Source: Flammula alnicola
Lineage: Eukaryota; Basidiomycota; Agaricomycetes; Agaricales; Strophariaceae
Reading direction: 5' to 3'
Length of the DNA stretch: 40,943 nucleotides
Assembly: GCA_015499995.1 (NCBI GenBank)
Contig: JADNRV010000388.1
Location: forward strand, 1-40,943
Position 1 is the stretch's first letter. Each line of letters opens with the position of its first letter. The notes under the pieces were generated by a model. The model worked only from the letters and a program-made list of their open reading frames with translations. It was not told where the DNA came from and made no database searches. Both the position numbers and the translations under genes were made by a program. Of the stretch, positions 39,533-40,943 are shown piece after piece.

Positions 39533-40943
39533 GGCACAAAGCTGGAAAGACCTTTGGCCTGACGGACTTTCACGCCGTTACAGCAACCAAATGATCCGGA
39601 CCCTGAGCCAACAGACGAGGAAGACATTGATGACCACGGACCCATAGAGTTAGTGATCGCAGATCCTACGGAGCCGCAGCCATTACCAATTGAGGACTTT
39701 GTTAATGAAATTGATAACCGAAAAGGCTTCTTCCAAAGTATATCTTCGGCGTCAATCAAAAGTGAACTAAAAATAGTGGCCGATGGCGCATCGGACCCTC
39801 ATGCAGTACTACTGGCGGAAATCCTAGAGCAGATTGAAATGGATGAAAGCTACAGTGGGATCGCCGTATCTATAAGCTGCTTTTCACAAGAATTGGCTGA
39901 AGCCGATGTATACAGACTAGGAGAGAAAACACTACTGGAAAGACATTTGAACGAAAACAAAGAAGTGCTAGGACCTGTGCGCGCAGCTTATGTGCAGCAG
40001 CTAGTGGTAACGCTTATGCTACCCGACGAAGATGAATTGAAAAACAAGGGCGTCGCTTATCCTGAAGACCATCGGACGGATAGTGCGCGCGACCAAGACA
40101 ATAACATCGAGTTTGTAATGAGGTGGCATAAGGATAAGAAATTCAGACCACCGGATCTGAGTAATAAGAAATATGAGCGGTTCCTGAGATTCGCGAAGCG
40201 ATTCTTGATATACCAAGGACGATTATACCATAGGTCGGCAGGAGCCAAGCACAGACTGGTAGTCGCGAAAGAGAAACGCATGTATATGCTAACAGCCGCG
40301 CACGACCATGTGGGTCATAGAGGCTTCTACGCGACGAATCAACTGCTAGTGCGACGCTTCTGGTGGCCAGAGATGGAGAAAGATGTCAGTTGGTTCGTGA
40401 AAACATGCCATCTATGTCAAGAGCGCCAAAAGACTATGATTAAAATCCAACCAGTTATAACGCATACTCCGTCGATATTCCAAACCTTACACGCAGATGT
40501 GATGCATATGTCACCGCGTTCGAATGGTTGTAAATATATAGTACACGGACGCGACGCTATGACTTCTTGGATGGAAGGAAGACCACTTAAGAGAGAAGAT
40601 GGTCGCTCGATAGGCATGTGGGTACTCGAAGATATTATTTGTCGATGGGCATGCATGTTGGAATTTGTTACGGATAATGGAGGACCATTCAAATTAGCGG
40701 CCAAATGGTTGAAGGAGAAATATGGGATTGTGGGTATCCGCATCTCACCTTACAACTCCAGAGCAATGGCACCATTGAACGACCTCATTGGGACGTCAGA
40801 CAGATGCTGTATAAAATGTTAGGGGCGAAGAACGTACACAAGTGGTACTGGTTCTTTAACTATGTGATGTGGGCAGACCGAATTACTATCCGAAAGCGGC
40901 TAGGATGCTCGCCTTTCTTTATGGTTACAGGTGCAGACCCCAT
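39533..40943 (+). CDS. Gypsy-2 integrase with acidic tether, 3' partial
   Basis: Frame changes near 39570-39590 link RNase H to an acidic tether (QPNDPDPEPTDEEDIDDHGP) and then 39653 on. The integrase has a zinc domain (AAHDHVGHRGFYATNQLLVR with KTCHLCQERQ), first Asp in LHADVMHMSPRS (about 40495), second in VTDNGGPFKLAAKW (about 40674), and the Glu after a one-base loss near 40765: GCAATGGC where GCAAATGGC gives the Asn-Gly-Thr-Ile-Glu-Arg block. The final text RQMLYKMLGAKNVHKWYWFF runs to the window end, so the C-terminal domain and 3' LTR are outside. It inserts element cDNA into the genome. Confidence 0.85.

Larger units (their letters stand above)
32880..40943 (+). mobile_element. Gypsy-2: Ty3/Gypsy retrotransposon, 3' end beyond the window
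   Basis: Putative LTR, primer-binding site, gag, protease, RT, RNase H, integrase in Ty3/Gypsy order. It holds no nested elements and keeps all catalytic motifs, so it is younger than Gypsy-1. The roughly eight frame breaks, each one or two bases, are its only defects. The two Gypsy elements differ clearly in gag and protease, so they are separate families. Confidence 0.85.

Overview
The window looks like a mushroom-forming basidiomycete (Agaricomycete-type) chromosome. It holds one host gene with short 52-54 bp GT-AG introns (BMS1, positions 3-3511), the end of a second, unrecognised host gene, and then about 37 kb of nested transposable elements. No rRNA, functional tRNA, CRISPR array or bacterial-type operon is seen. 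The genus cannot be told from the sequence.

Layout. 1-3.5 kb: 5'-truncated BMS1 (ribosome-biogenesis GTPase). 3.7-4.0 kb: C-terminal end of an unrecognised gene on the minus strand, convergent with BMS1. 4.15-5.07 kb: two small inverted-repeat elements (MITEs). 5.25-19.1 kb: a decayed Ty3/Gypsy element (Gypsy-1: gag, protease, RT, RNase H, integrase, basic C-terminal tail) split by four inverted-repeat DNA elements at 5.88-6.28, 7.19-8.03, 11.97-16.81 and 17.38-18.62 kb. Three of these carry 8-bp, hAT-like target duplications. 19.1-20.2 kb: unassigned spacer with a weak spliced-ORF candidate. 20.17-22.36 kb: another hAT-like element. 22.36-25.94 kb: LINE-A (+), interrupted by a 1.1 kb tRNA-headed SINE. 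25.96-32.34 kb: LINE-B (-), lying tail-to-tail with LINE-A and interrupted by a 5'-truncated LINE-C (28.45-29.16) and a 2.25 kb hAT-like element (29.99-32.24). 32.34-32.88 kb: a second SINE head. 32.9 kb to the end: a second Gypsy element (Gypsy-2: putative 5' LTR with TATA box, leader with paired hairpins, primer-binding site, gag, protease, RT/RNase H, integrase) that runs off the window.

How the parts relate. In the cases where the host frame can be followed, removing the insert plus one target-duplication copy rejoins the interrupted retrotransposon frame, so the order of insertion can be read from the sequence. The SINE ends in the same short tail as the LINEs, which suggests it uses LINE machinery. 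Three hAT-like elements with quite different interiors each have one end GAGGTCTTT and the other end C(A/T)(G/A)TACTTT. Their GC-rich cores and that of the 11.97-16.81 element share hairpin-bearing modules. This set of non-autonomous elements, with no transposase in the window, is the most novel-looking content.

Caveat. BMS1 before about 1.85 kb and Gypsy-2 contain many single-base frame breaks, mostly missing bases in short homopolymers. Assembly error is a live alternative to biological decay there.
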